A stretch of 37,516 bases of DNA, taken from a virus. Location of the stretch: positions 1 through 37,516 of IMG/VR virus record IMGVR_UViG_3300032561_001927. One strand, given 5' to 3'. This document shows, one piece after another, positions 21,112 to 29,733 of the stretch; position 1 is the stretch's first letter, and each line of letters begins with the position of its first letter. Both the position numbers and the translations under genes were made by a program. Under the pieces are notes generated by a model, which worked only from the letters and a program-made list of their open reading frames with translations, did no database searches and was not told where the DNA came from.

Positions 21112-22842
21112 ATGGCGGATCGCGATGCGAGGGCAATGCGGTCGATCAAGCGCTGGGAGATGCGCAAGGGCGAACGCGGCACCTTCGAGAGCCATTGGCA
21201 GGAAATCGCTAATCTGATGCAGCCGGATCGCGCCGACTATCTGGTCAAGCGCAGCCCCGGCATGAAGCGGATGGAATCGGTATTCGACTCCACCCCGATC
21301 TGGGCCATCGAGATGCTGGCCTCCGGGCTGCATTCGCTACTGGTGTCGCCCTATCTGCGCTGGTTCACCTTGCAGACCGAGAGTAACGGCCTGAATCGCC
21401 AGGACTCGGTCCTGCTGTGGCTGGAAGCCGCCAGCGACGCCATGTACAGCATCTTCAATTCGGCCAGGCACAATTTCGCCGCTCAAAGCTACGAACTGTT
21501 CGTCGACCAGGCCGGCCCCGGCACCGCCTGCATGGGGGTGCTGGAAAGCCCGCGCTCCGGCATCCTGTTCAGCACCCGCCCCCTGCAAGAGGTGGTGATC
21601 GGCGAGAACGAGGAAGACCGGGTCGACAGCGTCACCCGCCAGTGGACCTATACCGCCGGGCAGGCCTGGGACGCCTGGGGCAAGGCGGCGGGGCCGTCGG
21701 TGGAAAAGGCCATGGCCGATGGCAAGGAGGATGCGCCCTTCACCTTCCTGCACGATGTCGGCCCTCGCCGCGACCGCGACCCCCAACGCCGCGACCGCAA
21801 GAACAAGCCGTTCCAGTCGCTCTATGTCTCGCTGGACGATGGTACCGTGATTGGAGACGAGGGCGGCTTCGACGAGTTCCCCTTCCTGGTGCCGCGGTTC
21901 CGCAAGAATGCGTCCGAGACCTGGGGGCGGTCACCCAGCACCACCGCGCTGCCCGACGTCAAGATGCTCAACGAGCTGATGCGCATGGTGTTGAAGGGGG
22001 CGCAGAAGCTGATCGATCCGCCGTTGCAGATGCCCGATGCCGGCTTCCTGATGCCGATCAAGACCTATCCCGGATCGCTGAACTATTACCGCGCCGGGTC
22101 GCGCGACCGCATCGAGCCGATCGAGACCAAGGGCCAGCCGCAGTTGGGCCTCGACATGATCCAGGCGCTGCGCCAGCAGATTCTGAAGACCTTCTATGTG
22201 GAATGGCTGGTGATGCCGTCGGACATGACCGATCCGGCCAGTTCCGGCAAGGGCGTCACCGCCACCTGGGTGCTGCAGCAGCGGGACGAGAAGATGCGCA
22301 TGCTGTCGCCCATGCTGGCGCGGCAGCAGTTGGAGTTCCTCGGGCCGCTGATCGATCGCGTCTTCGCCATCCTGTGGCGCAAGAGCATAGCCCTGCGCTT
22401 CGGTCCCGGATCGCCGTTTCCGCCACCGCCGCCGGAACTGTCGTGGGTGCCGCTCCGGGTCGAATATGTCAGCCCCATCGCGGTGGCGCAGAAGACCAGC
22501 GAAATGGATTCGACCAACCGGCTGATCCAACTGGCCACCAGCCTGGTGCCGATCTGTCCGCAGGTGGGCGGCCTGCTGGACTCCGAGGCGATCCTGCGCA
22601 CCGGCGGCCGCATCCTCAACGCGCCGCCGGCCCTGATCAAAAGCCCGGAGCAGATCCAGCAGGAAACCCAGGCCGCCGCCCAAGCGCAAGCCCAGATGAA
22701 CGCCCATGCCCAGGTGGCGAACCTGGCCGGCGCCGCCCAGGACGCCACCGGCGCCCTGAAGAACCTGTCCCAGGCCGGAATTGGCGCGGGTGGACAGCAG
22801 GCGCAAGGGGCGCCGGGCGCCCAGCAATCGGAGGCCGCATGA
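21112..22842 (+). CDS. Head-to-tail connector (portal) protein, 576 aa
   Basis: Forms the dodecameric channel at the head vertex for DNA entry and exit. The sequence follows the T7 gp8-like connector family: IKRWEMRKGERGTFESHWQE, VFDSTPIWAIEMLASGLHSL, KNASETWGRSPSTTALPDVK, GKGVTATWVLQQRDEKMRML. The C-terminal 80 residues are Gln/Ala-rich helices (AQAQAQMNAHAQVANLAGAA), probably the barrel. GGGAGG precedes the ATG. Length is within the family range. It is followed by a coupled small gene. Confidence 0.93.
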   Translation: MADRDARAMRSIKRWEMRKGERGTFESHWQEIANLMQPDRADYLVKRSPGMKRMESVFDSTPIWAIEMLASGLHSLLVSPYLRWFTLQTESNGLNRQDSVLLWLEAASDAMYSIFNSARHNFAAQSYELFVDQAGPGTACMGVLESPRSGILFSTRPLQEVVIGENEEDRVDSVTRQWTYTAGQAWDAWGKAAGPSVEKAMADGKEDAPFTFLHDVGPRRDRDPQRRDRKNKPFQSLYVSLDDGTVIGDEGGFDEFPFLVPRFRKNASETWGRSPSTTALPDVKMLNELMRMVLKGAQKLIDPPLQMPDAGFLMPIKTYPGSLNYYRAGSRDRIEPIETKGQPQLGLDMIQALRQQILKTFYVEWLVMPSDMTDPASSGKGVTATWVLQQRDEKMRMLSPMLARQQLEFLGPLIDRVFAILWRKSIALRFGPGSPFPPPPPELSWVPLRVEYVSPIAVAQKTSEMDSTNRLIQLATSLVPICPQVGGLLDSEAILRTGGRILNAPPALIKSPEQIQQETQAAAQAQAQMNAHAQVANLAGAAQDATGALKNLSQAGIGAGGQQAQGAPGAQQSEAA

Positions 22843-23363
22843 CGCCAGACACCACCATGGTGCTGATCGCCGGTATCGTCAAGGAACACCGGGCCAAGCG
22901 GATCGATGGCGACGACGCCTTGTCCGCCATCCGTGCCCTGGCCGGGATCGGCCAGGTCGGCCCGGCTCCGGTGGCGCGGACCTCCCAGCCGGTCGTGGCC
23001 AGCGTTGCCGCTCCGAGGATGGCCGAGATCCGCGCCGCGGTCGGCCGCCCGGCCAATCGTGTGCCCATGGCGGCGCCCGCCGACCCCATCGACGTGGATG
23101 ATCCCGATGGCGCCATGGAGGCGGCCATGGGTCCGCAACTGGCCGATTACCGGGCCGGCCGCATGGACCGCGACGCGGTGATGCAGATCGCCGAGATCCG
23201 GGGACCGCAGATCCGCCAGTTGCGCGCGACGCCGCCGGTCGCGCCCAGGCCCTGCGTGATCTGCGGCGAGGCGTCCGACGCCACCATCGGCGGACTGACC
23301 TATTGTGGCATCCATGCCGCCAACGCCCCGCGAGAGAATCCCCTGGAAGGCGGTGGCGAATGA
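22839..23363 (+). CDS. Phage protein with C-terminal zinc-finger-like motif, 174 aa
   Basis: An N-terminal helical part (MVLIAGIVKEHRAKRIDGDD, ALSAIRALAGIG) is followed by a variable Pro/Ala linker and a C-terminal CVICGEAS...YCGIH motif (C-x2-C, C-x2-H), a small zinc-knuckle pattern. MDRDAVMQIAEIRGPQIRQL forms a helix before it. It is coupled to portal and next gene by ATGA. The middle looks low in complexity. Function unknown, perhaps a head-assembly accessory. Confidence 0.65.
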   Translation: MTPDTTMVLIAGIVKEHRAKRIDGDDALSAIRALAGIGQVGPAPVARTSQPVVASVAAPRMAEIRAAVGRPANRVPMAAPADPIDVDDPDGAMEAAMGPQLADYRAGRMDRDAVMQIAEIRGPQIRQLRATPPVAPRPCVICGEASDATIGGLTYCGIHAANAPRENPLEGGGE

Positions 23364-23773
23364 CCCGCGCCGCCGCCATCCCCGTTACTCCCAAATGGTC
23401 GCCCCAGGTCAGCGCCCTGTATGACGCCCTGCGCTGTGACCATGCCGGCTGCAAGACGCCGCCGCTGTGGTCCCTGGTGCTGGTGGTCCAGTCGCGCACG
23501 CCGGCAGATCCCGCCCATGCGCCGCTGGTGTGGACCACCGGCCTGCATGCCTGCGAGGACCATAAGGGTTCCTTCACCCCGGAAATGCTGCTGACCGATC
23601 GCCGCCAGGCCATGATCGAGGCCCATGCCAAGCGCAACCGCCCCCAGGGCTTCGTCTGCGATTTCGGCTTCTCGTGCTTCGTCGATTGCATGGATGTGTT
23701 CGGCGACCGCTACCGCCAGCGGCTGGAATCGGTGGCGCGTGGCATGGCCAAACAATTGGGGTGTCTGGCATGA
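23360..23773 (+). CDS. Cys-rich hypothetical phage protein, 137 aa
   Basis: Contains RCDHAGCKTPPLW, LHACEDHKG and FVCDFGFSCFVDCMDVF, so several Cys/His pairs could bind zinc. The start is the ATG at 23360 (ATGA overlap); the longer frame upstream is not protein-like. The C-terminus is a helix (RYRQRLESVARGMAKQLG). It is the fourth probable zinc-binding protein of this phage. No family is recognised. Confidence 0.65.
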   Translation: MTRAAAIPVTPKWSPQVSALYDALRCDHAGCKTPPLWSLVLVVQSRTPADPAHAPLVWTTGLHACEDHKGSFTPEMLLTDRRQAMIEAHAKRNRPQGFVCDFGFSCFVDCMDVFGDRYRQRLESVARGMAKQLGCLA

Positions 23774-24081
23774 ATACGCCCGATTCCAGCCTATCCGCCA
23801 GCATCAAGGAAAGCCTGGAACCGGCCAAGGCGCAATTGGCGCTGGCCGAATCCTATCGCCGGGTGTTCGCCGCCGGCGACGGCGAAACCGTACTGACGGA
23901 TCTGCTGCGCCGCGCCGGAATGTTGGAGGTGGCGACGGTCGAGGGTGATCCCTTCGCCACCCATTTCCGCGACGGCCGCCGCTCGCTGGCGCTGGAGATC
24001 GTCGCGCAATTGCGTTTCACCGAATCCGAACTGCTGCGCCTGGCGCTGCAAAGGACCGCTATCGAGGAGATCAGGACATGA
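23770..24081 (+). CDS. Bbp19-like phage protein, 103 aa
   Basis: The region YRRVFAAGDGETVLTDLLRR, EGDPFATHFRDGRRSLALEI matches the Bbp19 pattern known from Bordetella phage BPP-1 and many podoviruses: a conserved Phe, a GDP-x-AT-x-F...GRR signature and terminal helix. Members are encoded between portal and scaffold, as here. The exact function is unknown. It is coupled at both ends (ATGA). Confidence 0.78.
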   Translation: MNTPDSSLSASIKESLEPAKAQLALAESYRRVFAAGDGETVLTDLLRRAGMLEVATVEGDPFATHFRDGRRSLALEIVAQLRFTESELLRLALQRTAIEEIRT

Positions 24082-25004
24082 AATTTCTGCGCATCGCCTT
24101 CGCCCCCGAGGATGGTTCCGGCGGTGGCGCCAGCGGCGCATCCGGCGGCACCGCTGCCGCCGCTGCCGCCGCTCCTGCCGCCTCGGCCGCCGCTCCGGCT
24201 GGCGCCCCCGGTTCCGCCCCGCCGTCTTTCGCCGATTCCCTGCCCGCCGACATCCGCGCCGAGGCGGTGTTCCGCGATATCAAGGATTTGGATGGTCTGG
24301 CCAAGTCCTATTACAACGCCAGCAAGATGCTGGGCAACCGCGACCCCAACGGGCTGTTCACGGTGCCCCCCCCCGAGGATGCCGAGGGCTGGGACAAGCT
24401 TTACAACCGCCTGGGCCGCCCGGAGGCCGCCGATAAATACACCCGTCCCGAGGTCCAGCTTCCCGAGGGCATGACCCTCAACGAGGGCTTCATCGGCGAA
24501 TTCGCTGCCGAGGCCCACAAGCGTGGCATCACCGATTCCCAGTTCCAGGGCCTGGTGTCCTGGTATCTGGGTAAGAACGTCGCCGATGCCGGCACCCAGG
24601 CCGACGCCAAAGCCGCCGTCGCGGCCCAGACTGAAACCGTCCTCAAGAAGGACTGGGGCGCCGCCTATGACCAGAACTTGGGATTGGCCAAGTCGGCGCT
24701 GGCCGAATATTTCGGCGATGCCATGGTCGAGCATCTGGAAAAGACCGGCCTCGGTAACCATCCCGACATGCTTAAGGGTTTCGCCAAGTTGGGCCAGCAA
24801 CTGGCCGAGGACGGCAAGCTGACCGGCAAGGCCAATGGTTCGGCCGCCATCGCCGCGCCGACCGAGGCGCAGCAGCAGATCAACGGCATGATGAAGGACC
24901 AGGCCTTCTTGAGGGCATGGAAGGACAAGGGCGACCCTGGCCACCAGGCGGCGCTGGACAAGATGCAGGCGCTGTACGCGCAGGCCTATCCCGGCGAAGG
25001 GTGA
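24078..25004 (+). CDS. Capsid scaffolding protein, 308 aa
   Basis: Position directly ahead of the capsid gene and composition indicate a scaffold, which guides prohead assembly and then leaves. The N-terminal 55 residues are Gly/Ala/Pro-rich and disordered. The middle is helical (DIKDLDGLAKSYYNASKMLG, ADKYTRPEVQLPEGMTLNEG); the C-terminus holds the capsid-binding-type helices QQQINGMMKDQAFLRAWKDK and AALDKMQALYAQAYPGEG. The stop codon lies inside a perfect hairpin (24990-25017). The sequence resembles BPP-1-type scaffolds. Confidence 0.82.
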   Translation: MKFLRIAFAPEDGSGGGASGASGGTAAAAAAAPAASAAAPAGAPGSAPPSFADSLPADIRAEAVFRDIKDLDGLAKSYYNASKMLGNRDPNGLFTVPPPEDAEGWDKLYNRLGRPEAADKYTRPEVQLPEGMTLNEGFIGEFAAEAHKRGITDSQFQGLVSWYLGKNVADAGTQADAKAAVAAQTETVLKKDWGAAYDQNLGLAKSALAEYFGDAMVEHLEKTGLGNHPDMLKGFAKLGQQLAEDGKLTGKANGSAAIAAPTEAQQQINGMMKDQAFLRAWKDKGDPGHQAALDKMQALYAQAYPGEG

Positions 25005-25017
25005 TTCCTTCGCCGGG
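24990..25017 (+). terminator. Hairpin spanning the scaffold stop codon
   Basis: CCCGGCGAAGG (24990-25000), loop GTGATT and CCTTCGCCGGG (25007-25017) form a perfect 11-bp stem. There is no T-tract, so attenuation or RNA processing between scaffold and capsid is more likely than full termination. Confidence 0.6.
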
Positions 25018-25041
25018 GAACAACGAGACGACCATAGGCAC

Positions 25042-25131
25042 GGGTCCGGTGGGATCGGGCCATTCCGGGATCGGGGAGCTCCAGCAGTTGGGGTCCGGTG
25101 GGGGAGTGGTTCCGGTGGGATCGGGGAGCTC
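25042..25131 (+). repeat. Direct repeats in the capsid leader
   Basis: GGGTCCGGTGGG occurs at 25042-25053 and 25091-25102. TCCGGTGGGATCGGG occurs at 25045-25059 and 25110-25124. GGGATCGGGGAGCTC occurs at 25067-25081 and 25117-25131. The stretch between the scaffold and capsid genes (25005-25188) has no gene. Confidence 0.7.
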
Positions 25132-25188
25132 AGCCGTCGAGAGAAAACCATTCGGCCCAGGAGGCGCCGAAAACCGACGGAGAGAACA

Positions 25189-26118
25189 ATGTCATTTACA
25201 ATCAACACCGCCTTCGTGCAGCAGTTCAGCGGCGCCATCCGCTTCATCGGCCAGCAGTCGGATTCCCGGCTGGAGCGCACGGTGATCCGCGACGAGATCA
25301 CCGGCGACCGCTCGTACATGGAACAACTGGCCCCCACCGCCGCGCGCAAGCGCCAGGCCCGGCATGAGGACAGCCCCATCATGTCGCAGCAGCACCTGCG
25401 GCGCCGGATCGCCCCCTATGACTGGGAATGGGGCGATCTGATCGACAAGGAAGACAAGGTCCGCGCGCTGATCGATCCCGAGTCGGCCTATACCCGCAAC
25501 GCCGGCATGGCCATGCGGCGGGCCAAGGACGACGAAATCATCGGCGCCTTCTTCGCCACCGCCTATACCGGCGTCTCCGGGTCCACCTCGGTCACCTGGC
25601 CCAACGGCGACGGTGAAAGCTCGCCGTCGCAGCCGTCCGGAACCCAGGTGGCGGTCAACGATTGGACCTATGGCAACGGCTCGGGCAACATCGGCCTGAC
25701 CATCTCCAAGCTGGTCTCGGCCATGGTCGCCCTGGACGCCGCCGAAGGTGACGAGGAGGAGGAGCGCTACCTGGTGATCGGCGCCAAGCAGAAGGGCAAC
25801 CTGCTGGCCACCACCGAAGCGACCCTGAAGGAATTCGGCGTCGCCAAGGATGATCTGGCGCCGCTGCGCGACGGCAAGATCACCACCATCCTCGGCTTCG
25901 AGGTCATCCGGTCGCAGCGCCTGCAACTGGATTCCAACAGCTACACCAGGGTGGCCGCCTATCGCAAATCGGCCATGGGCCTGGGCGTCGCCGAGGATAT
26001 CTGGACCCGGGTGGCCGAGCGCCCCGACAAGGGCTTCTCCACCTATGCCTATGCCGCCATGAGCCTGGGCGCCGCCCGGCTGGAAGAGCAGAAGCTGGTG
26101 GAAATCAAGTGCCTGTGA
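25189..26118 (+). CDS. Major capsid protein, 309 aa
   Basis: The sequence follows the BPP-1/podovirus major capsid family: FVQQFSGAIRFIGQQSDSRL, AARKRQARHEDSPIMSQQHL, RRRIAPYDWEWGDLIDKEDK, and the C-terminal VAAYRKSAMGLGVAEDIWTR. The HK97 fold is expected from the family. GGAGA lies 6 nt before the ATG. It is flanked by a repeat-bearing leader and a hairpin after the stop, suggesting its own RNA unit for high expression. It is the most abundant virion protein by role. Confidence 0.9.
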   Translation: MSFTINTAFVQQFSGAIRFIGQQSDSRLERTVIRDEITGDRSYMEQLAPTAARKRQARHEDSPIMSQQHLRRRIAPYDWEWGDLIDKEDKVRALIDPESAYTRNAGMAMRRAKDDEIIGAFFATAYTGVSGSTSVTWPNGDGESSPSQPSGTQVAVNDWTYGNGSGNIGLTISKLVSAMVALDAAEGDEEEERYLVIGAKQKGNLLATTEATLKEFGVAKDDLAPLRDGKITTILGFEVIRSQRLQLDSNSYTRVAAYRKSAMGLGVAEDIWTRVAERPDKGFSTYAYAAMSLGAARLEEQKLVEIKCL

Positions 26119-26129
26119 CCTGACCGCCT

Positions 26130-26156
26130 CCGGCGCTCCACCGGGTGGGGCGCCGG
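26130..26156 (+). terminator. Hairpin after the capsid gene
   Basis: CCGGCGCTCCA (26130-26140), loop CCGGG, TGGGGCGCCGG (26146-26156): 11-bp stem with one G-U pair, 11 nt past the capsid stop. No T-tract follows directly (TTTC appears 12 nt later), so it is an attenuator or 3' protector. Confidence 0.6.
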
Positions 26157-26191
26157 GCATCGCCGTTTCGAATTGAAGGGATTTTTCCATC

Positions 26192-26668
26192 ATGACCGCT
26201 GCAACCACCTTTTCCACCGAACTGGCCCAACTGACCGGCAATGCCGGCGGCGCGGTGCAGTCGCTGCCCGGCGTCAACCTGGTCGGCGGCCGCCAGCGCA
26301 CCTTCGTCTCCCATCTGGCCCTGGCGGCCCAGGCCAGCGGCGCCGTGATCGGCATCGCCCGCATCCCCCTCAATGCCGTGATCATCGGTATCGAGTTCAT
26401 CACCGACACCTCGCTGTCCACGTCGACCATCTCGGTGGGCGACACCAACAACGCCACCGCCTACAGCCCGGCCTTCACCCTGACCACCACCAATACCCCG
26501 TTCCGGGCGGGATCGGCGGCCGGACACGGCAATCCCATCCTGACCGGTTATGACTGCGTATCTGGAGCGCAGGCCTCGGCCTATGAGGACATCACCCTGA
26601 CCGTCGGCGTCGCGGCGCTGCCGGGCAGCGGCAACCTGCTGATCAAGACCGAATACCTGATCGATTAA
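26192..26668 (+). CDS. Phage virion protein, decoration-like, 158 aa
   Basis: Gene follows the capsid and encodes a beta-rich protein: FVSHLALAAQASGAVIGIAR, PLNAVIIGIEFITDTSLSTS, YEDITLTVGVAALPGSGNLL. This pattern resembles the virion-surface or head-completion proteins found after the capsid in BPP-1-like phages. AAGGGA lies upstream at somewhat long spacing. No catalytic motif is present. Decoration of the head is the best guess. Confidence 0.7.
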   Translation: MTAATTFSTELAQLTGNAGGAVQSLPGVNLVGGRQRTFVSHLALAAQASGAVIGIARIPLNAVIIGIEFITDTSLSTSTISVGDTNNATAYSPAFTLTTTNTPFRAGSAAGHGNPILTGYDCVSGAQASAYEDITLTVGVAALPGSGNLLIKTEYLID

Positions 26669-26670
26669 AA

Positions 26671-26708
26671 GAGGAGCGGGGCGCGGCGACGCGCCCCGTA
26701 CCACCATG
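26671..26708 (+). promoter_or_regulatory. Split ribosome site: Shine-Dalgarno, hairpin, start codon
   Basis: GAGGAG (26671-26676) is followed at once by a perfect 9-bp stem CGGGGCGCG/CGCGCCCCG closed by a GCGA (GNRA) tetraloop (26677-26698), then 7 nt and ATG (26706). No other Shine-Dalgarno is present. Unfolded spacing would be 29 nt; folded spacing is 7 nt. The layout resembles phage T4 gene 25, where a hairpin brings the two parts together. Confidence 0.65.
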
Positions 26709-27278
26709 GCCCTCGGTGACAGCATCGTTTCCATCTGCAACATCGCCCTGTTCGCGCTGGGCGAGGATCCCATCGTGTCACTTGAGGACAACACCAAGCG
26801 GGCGATCCTGTGCAACGGCCGCTATGACGATGTGCGGCGCGCCGTGCTGCGTTCCCATCCGTGGCCCTGCGCCAAGGTCCAGGCGCTACTGGCGGCCTCC
26901 GCCACCCCGCCGCTGTTCACCTTCGCCAATGCCTATCCGTTGCCGGCCGATTTCATCCGCATGGTCGACCTGCCGGAGAATGACGAGGCGGTGTGGGAAA
27001 TCCAGGGTAATGCCCTGCTGACCGATGAGGATGCGCCGCTGCAACTGGTCTATGTGAGGGACCTCACCGACCCGACCCTGTTCGACCCCCTGCTGGTCCA
27101 TACCATCGCCTATGCCCTGGGGGTGGAGCTGGTCGAGCCGCTGGCCCAGGATGGCTCCAAGCTGCAGCGTCTCGCCGCCATGCTGAACGACAAGGGCGAG
27201 ACCGCCCGCCTGGTGGCGTCGCAGGGCGACAGCCCGCGCGAATGGGATGAGGACGTGCTGCTGAGGAGCCGGCGATGA
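26706..27278 (+). CDS. Tail tubular protein A-like, 190 aa
   Basis: T7 gp11-like ring protein that docks below the connector. The sequence follows the family: SICNIALFALGEDPIVSLED, NTKRAILCNGRYDDVRRAVL, RSHPWPCAKVQALLA, then TFANAYPLPADFIRMVDLPE. The length is typical. The only Shine-Dalgarno is set apart by a hairpin (26671-26705). Its stop overlaps the ATG of a 36-aa frame that bridges to tail tubular protein B. Confidence 0.88.
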   Translation: MALGDSIVSICNIALFALGEDPIVSLEDNTKRAILCNGRYDDVRRAVLRSHPWPCAKVQALLAASATPPLFTFANAYPLPADFIRMVDLPENDEAVWEIQGNALLTDEDAPLQLVYVRDLTDPTLFDPLLVHTIAYALGVELVEPLAQDGSKLQRLAAMLNDKGETARLVASQGDSPREWDEDVLLRSRR

Positions 27279-27385
27279 GCATGGAGCGAGGCGACTGGGC
27301 CATTGAGGCCCCGCGCCATCGTTGGCGCGAGAGCCAAGGCGGACGAAGCTCCGCCGCCCGGCGACTGAGGGGCATAAACAAATGA
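27275..27385 (+). CDS. 36-aa bridging frame formed by a dispersed repeat
   Basis: The frame starts by ATGA overlap with tail tubular A and ends by ATGA overlap with tail tubular B. The peptide (MSMERGDWAIEAPRHRWRES, then QGGRSSAARRLRGINK) is Arg-rich and unlike a folded protein. The DNA resembles the insertion at 32323-32487 (GAGCGAGGCG at the left; 17 of 20 bases at the right). Its value may lie in keeping ribosomes moving between the flanking genes. Confidence 0.5.
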   Translation: MSMERGDWAIEAPRHRWRESQGGRSSAARRLRGINK

Positions 27386-29733
27386 GGGAAGACATTTATC
27401 TTTCCAACTTCACCGGCGGCGAGCTGTCGCCCCGCCTGAAGGGGCGGATCGATGTCGAGAAATATTTCAACGGCTGCGACACGCTGCTGAATATGGTGCC
27501 CATGCCCCAGGGCGGCGCCACCCGGCGGCCCGGTACCCTGTTCGTCTCCACCGCCCTGTCCCAGGTGGTGGCGAATCCGATTCGTCTGGTGCCCTTCATC
27601 TTCTCGACCCTTCAGGCCTATATGCTGGAATTCGCCGCCGGCGAGGTCCGGGTTTACATGAATGACGGTCTGGTGATGAACGGATCGTCGCAGGTGATCG
27701 TCACCGGGCTGCCCTATCAGTCCGCCGATCTGCCGCTGCTGAAATTCACCCAGTCCGACGATACCCTCTACATCACCCATCCCGGCTATCCCTCGGCGAC
27801 CCTGACCCGGTCCAGCCATATCAGCTGGTCCTATCAGGCCATGACGTTCCGCGACGGTCCCTATCTGTCGATCAACACCACCACCACCACTCTGACCCCC
27901 TCGGGAACCACCGGAACCATCACCATCACCGCATCGTCGGTGGTGGGGATCAACGCCACCCCCCAGAACACCGGCCAGGGATTCCTGGCCACCGATGTGG
28001 GCCGCATGATCCGGATCAAGGATTCGGCCAAGTGGGGCTGGTGCCTGATCACCGCCGTCACCACCACCACCACCGTCACCGCCGTGGTCCAGGCCGCCGT
28101 CGCCAACGGCGCCGATGCCGCGCTTGACGGCACCAGCGCCACCGTCAACTGGCAGTTGGGCAAGTGGTGGACCGGCAATTACCCCATGTGCGTCACCTTC
28201 TGGCAGCAGCGCCTGATGCTGTTGGGCACGCCAAACCAGCCCAACGCGCTTGAGGGTTCGGTCACCGCCGATTTCACCAATTTCGCGCCGACCGCCGATG
28301 ACGGCACCGTGGCCGACAACAACGCCCTGTCCTTCGTCATCTCCGACGACCAGGTCAACGCCGGCCACTGGCTGATCGCCGCCGGCGCCGCCCAGATGGC
28401 GCAACTGGCGATCGGCACCACCGGCGGCGAGGAGGTGATGCAGCCCACCAGCACCACCCAGGCGCTGTCGTCCACCAATCTGCAGGTTTACCGCGAGACC
28501 AGCCTGGGCTCCGCCCCCAACGTCCAGCCGGTGCGCATCCTGAAAAGCGTGCTGTTCGTCGATCGTCCCGGGCGGCGCATGTTGGACTGGCAGTTCCAGT
28601 GGCAGGTCAACGGCTATACCGCCTTCGACCGCACCATCAATGCCGAGCATATCAGCCGCGGCGGCATCACCCAGATGGCCTACCAGCAATCGCCCCACTC
28701 GATCATCTGGGCGATCCGGGCCGATGGCACCCTGATCGGCCTGACCTATCTGCTGGAGCAACAGGTCTGGGGCTGGCACCGCCACCAGCTGGGCGGCCAG
28801 TATTACGGCGGTCCGCCCATCGTCGAGAGCATTGCGGTGATCCCGTCGCCCGATGGCTCCTATGACGAACTGTGGCTGTCGGTGTTGCGCACCGTCAACG
28901 GCACGCCGACCCGCATGAACGAGGTGATGACCCGCTATTTCGACGCGGCTCCCATCGAGCAGAGCTTCTTCGTCGATGCCGGTGCCAGTTCGGCCCTGAC
29001 CTTCCCCGCCGCCACGTTGACCGCCTCGGCCGCCAGCGGAACCGGAATCACCTTTACCGCCGGCGCGCCGGTGTTCACCTCGGCCAGTGTCGGCGATCTG
29101 ATCCGCCTCAATGGCGGCCTGGCGGTGGTGCGCGGGTTCACCAGCACCACCCATGTGGTGGGCGACTGGTACCGGGCCGCCACCTCGACCGCTCCGGCGG
29201 CGGCCAATGCCTGGAGCTGCACCCCGCAAAGCGGCAGCGTCAGCGGGCTGGGTTATCTGGCCGGCGAATCCATCGCGCTGTTGGGCGACGGCGCCGATCT
29301 GGGAACCGCCACCGCCGCATCCACCCTGGCGCTGGCGGAGTCTGCCGCCCTGGTCACCGCCGGCCTGCCCTATGTCTCGCAATTGATCACCATGCCGTTC
29401 GAGCCGGCCCGCGCCCTGGCCACCGTCACCCAGGGCAAGGCCAAGCGGATCGATCACCTCTATCTCCGCCTGCATGAAAGCCTGGGATGCAATTTCGGCA
29501 CCCGCCGCACCGACCCCATGACGGGGGTGGTGGCCGACCGGCTGGAGCCGCTGGAGACCCGTTCCGCCGCCGACATGATGGGCCAGCCGCCGGCCTTGTT
29601 CAGCGGCATCCGTCGTCTGGCGGCGCCGGGCGGCTATGACCAGGAATGCCAGATCGAGATCACCACCAGCGGGCCGCTGCCCCTGACCGTCCTGGCCCTG
29701 GCGGCCAAGGCCAATGTGGGGGAGATGCAATGA
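27382..29733 (+). CDS. Tail tubular protein B-like, 783 aa
   Basis: T7 gp12-like nozzle protein of the short tail. The start MREDIYLSNFTGGELSPRLK, GRIDVEKYFNGCDTLLNMVP, QGGATRRPGTLFV is the conserved N-terminal pattern of this family. Later segments such as GWHRHQLGGQYYGGPPIVES are typical beta-propeller-like repeats. The ATG at 27382 has GAGGGG upstream and starts exactly at the conserved N-terminus; the longer frame reads repeat DNA. It is the largest tail component before the internal virion proteins. It overlaps the GNAT-like gene by 4 nt. Confidence 0.9.
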   Translation: MREDIYLSNFTGGELSPRLKGRIDVEKYFNGCDTLLNMVPMPQGGATRRPGTLFVSTALSQVVANPIRLVPFIFSTLQAYMLEFAAGEVRVYMNDGLVMNGSSQVIVTGLPYQSADLPLLKFTQSDDTLYITHPGYPSATLTRSSHISWSYQAMTFRDGPYLSINTTTTTLTPSGTTGTITITASSVVGINATPQNTGQGFLATDVGRMIRIKDSAKWGWCLITAVTTTTTVTAVVQAAVANGADAALDGTSATVNWQLGKWWTGNYPMCVTFWQQRLMLLGTPNQPNALEGSVTADFTNFAPTADDGTVADNNALSFVISDDQVNAGHWLIAAGAAQMAQLAIGTTGGEEVMQPTSTTQALSSTNLQVYRETSLGSAPNVQPVRILKSVLFVDRPGRRMLDWQFQWQVNGYTAFDRTINAEHISRGGITQMAYQQSPHSIIWAIRADGTLIGLTYLLEQQVWGWHRHQLGGQYYGGPPIVESIAVIPSPDGSYDELWLSVLRTVNGTPTRMNEVMTRYFDAAPIEQSFFVDAGASSALTFPAATLTASAASGTGITFTAGAPVFTSASVGDLIRLNGGLAVVRGFTSTTHVVGDWYRAATSTAPAAANAWSCTPQSGSVSGLGYLAGESIALLGDGADLGTATAASTLALAESAALVTAGLPYVSQLITMPFEPARALATVTQGKAKRIDHLYLRLHESLGCNFGTRRTDPMTGVVADRLEPLETRSAADMMGQPPALFSGIRRLAAPGGYDQECQIEITTSGPLPLTVLALAAKANVGEMQ

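Noticed and set aside
27064-29730. 888-aa open frame opposite tail tubular protein B
   Set aside because: Shadow frame, Gly/His/Gln-rich, no ribosome site and fully covered by a recognised phage gene.
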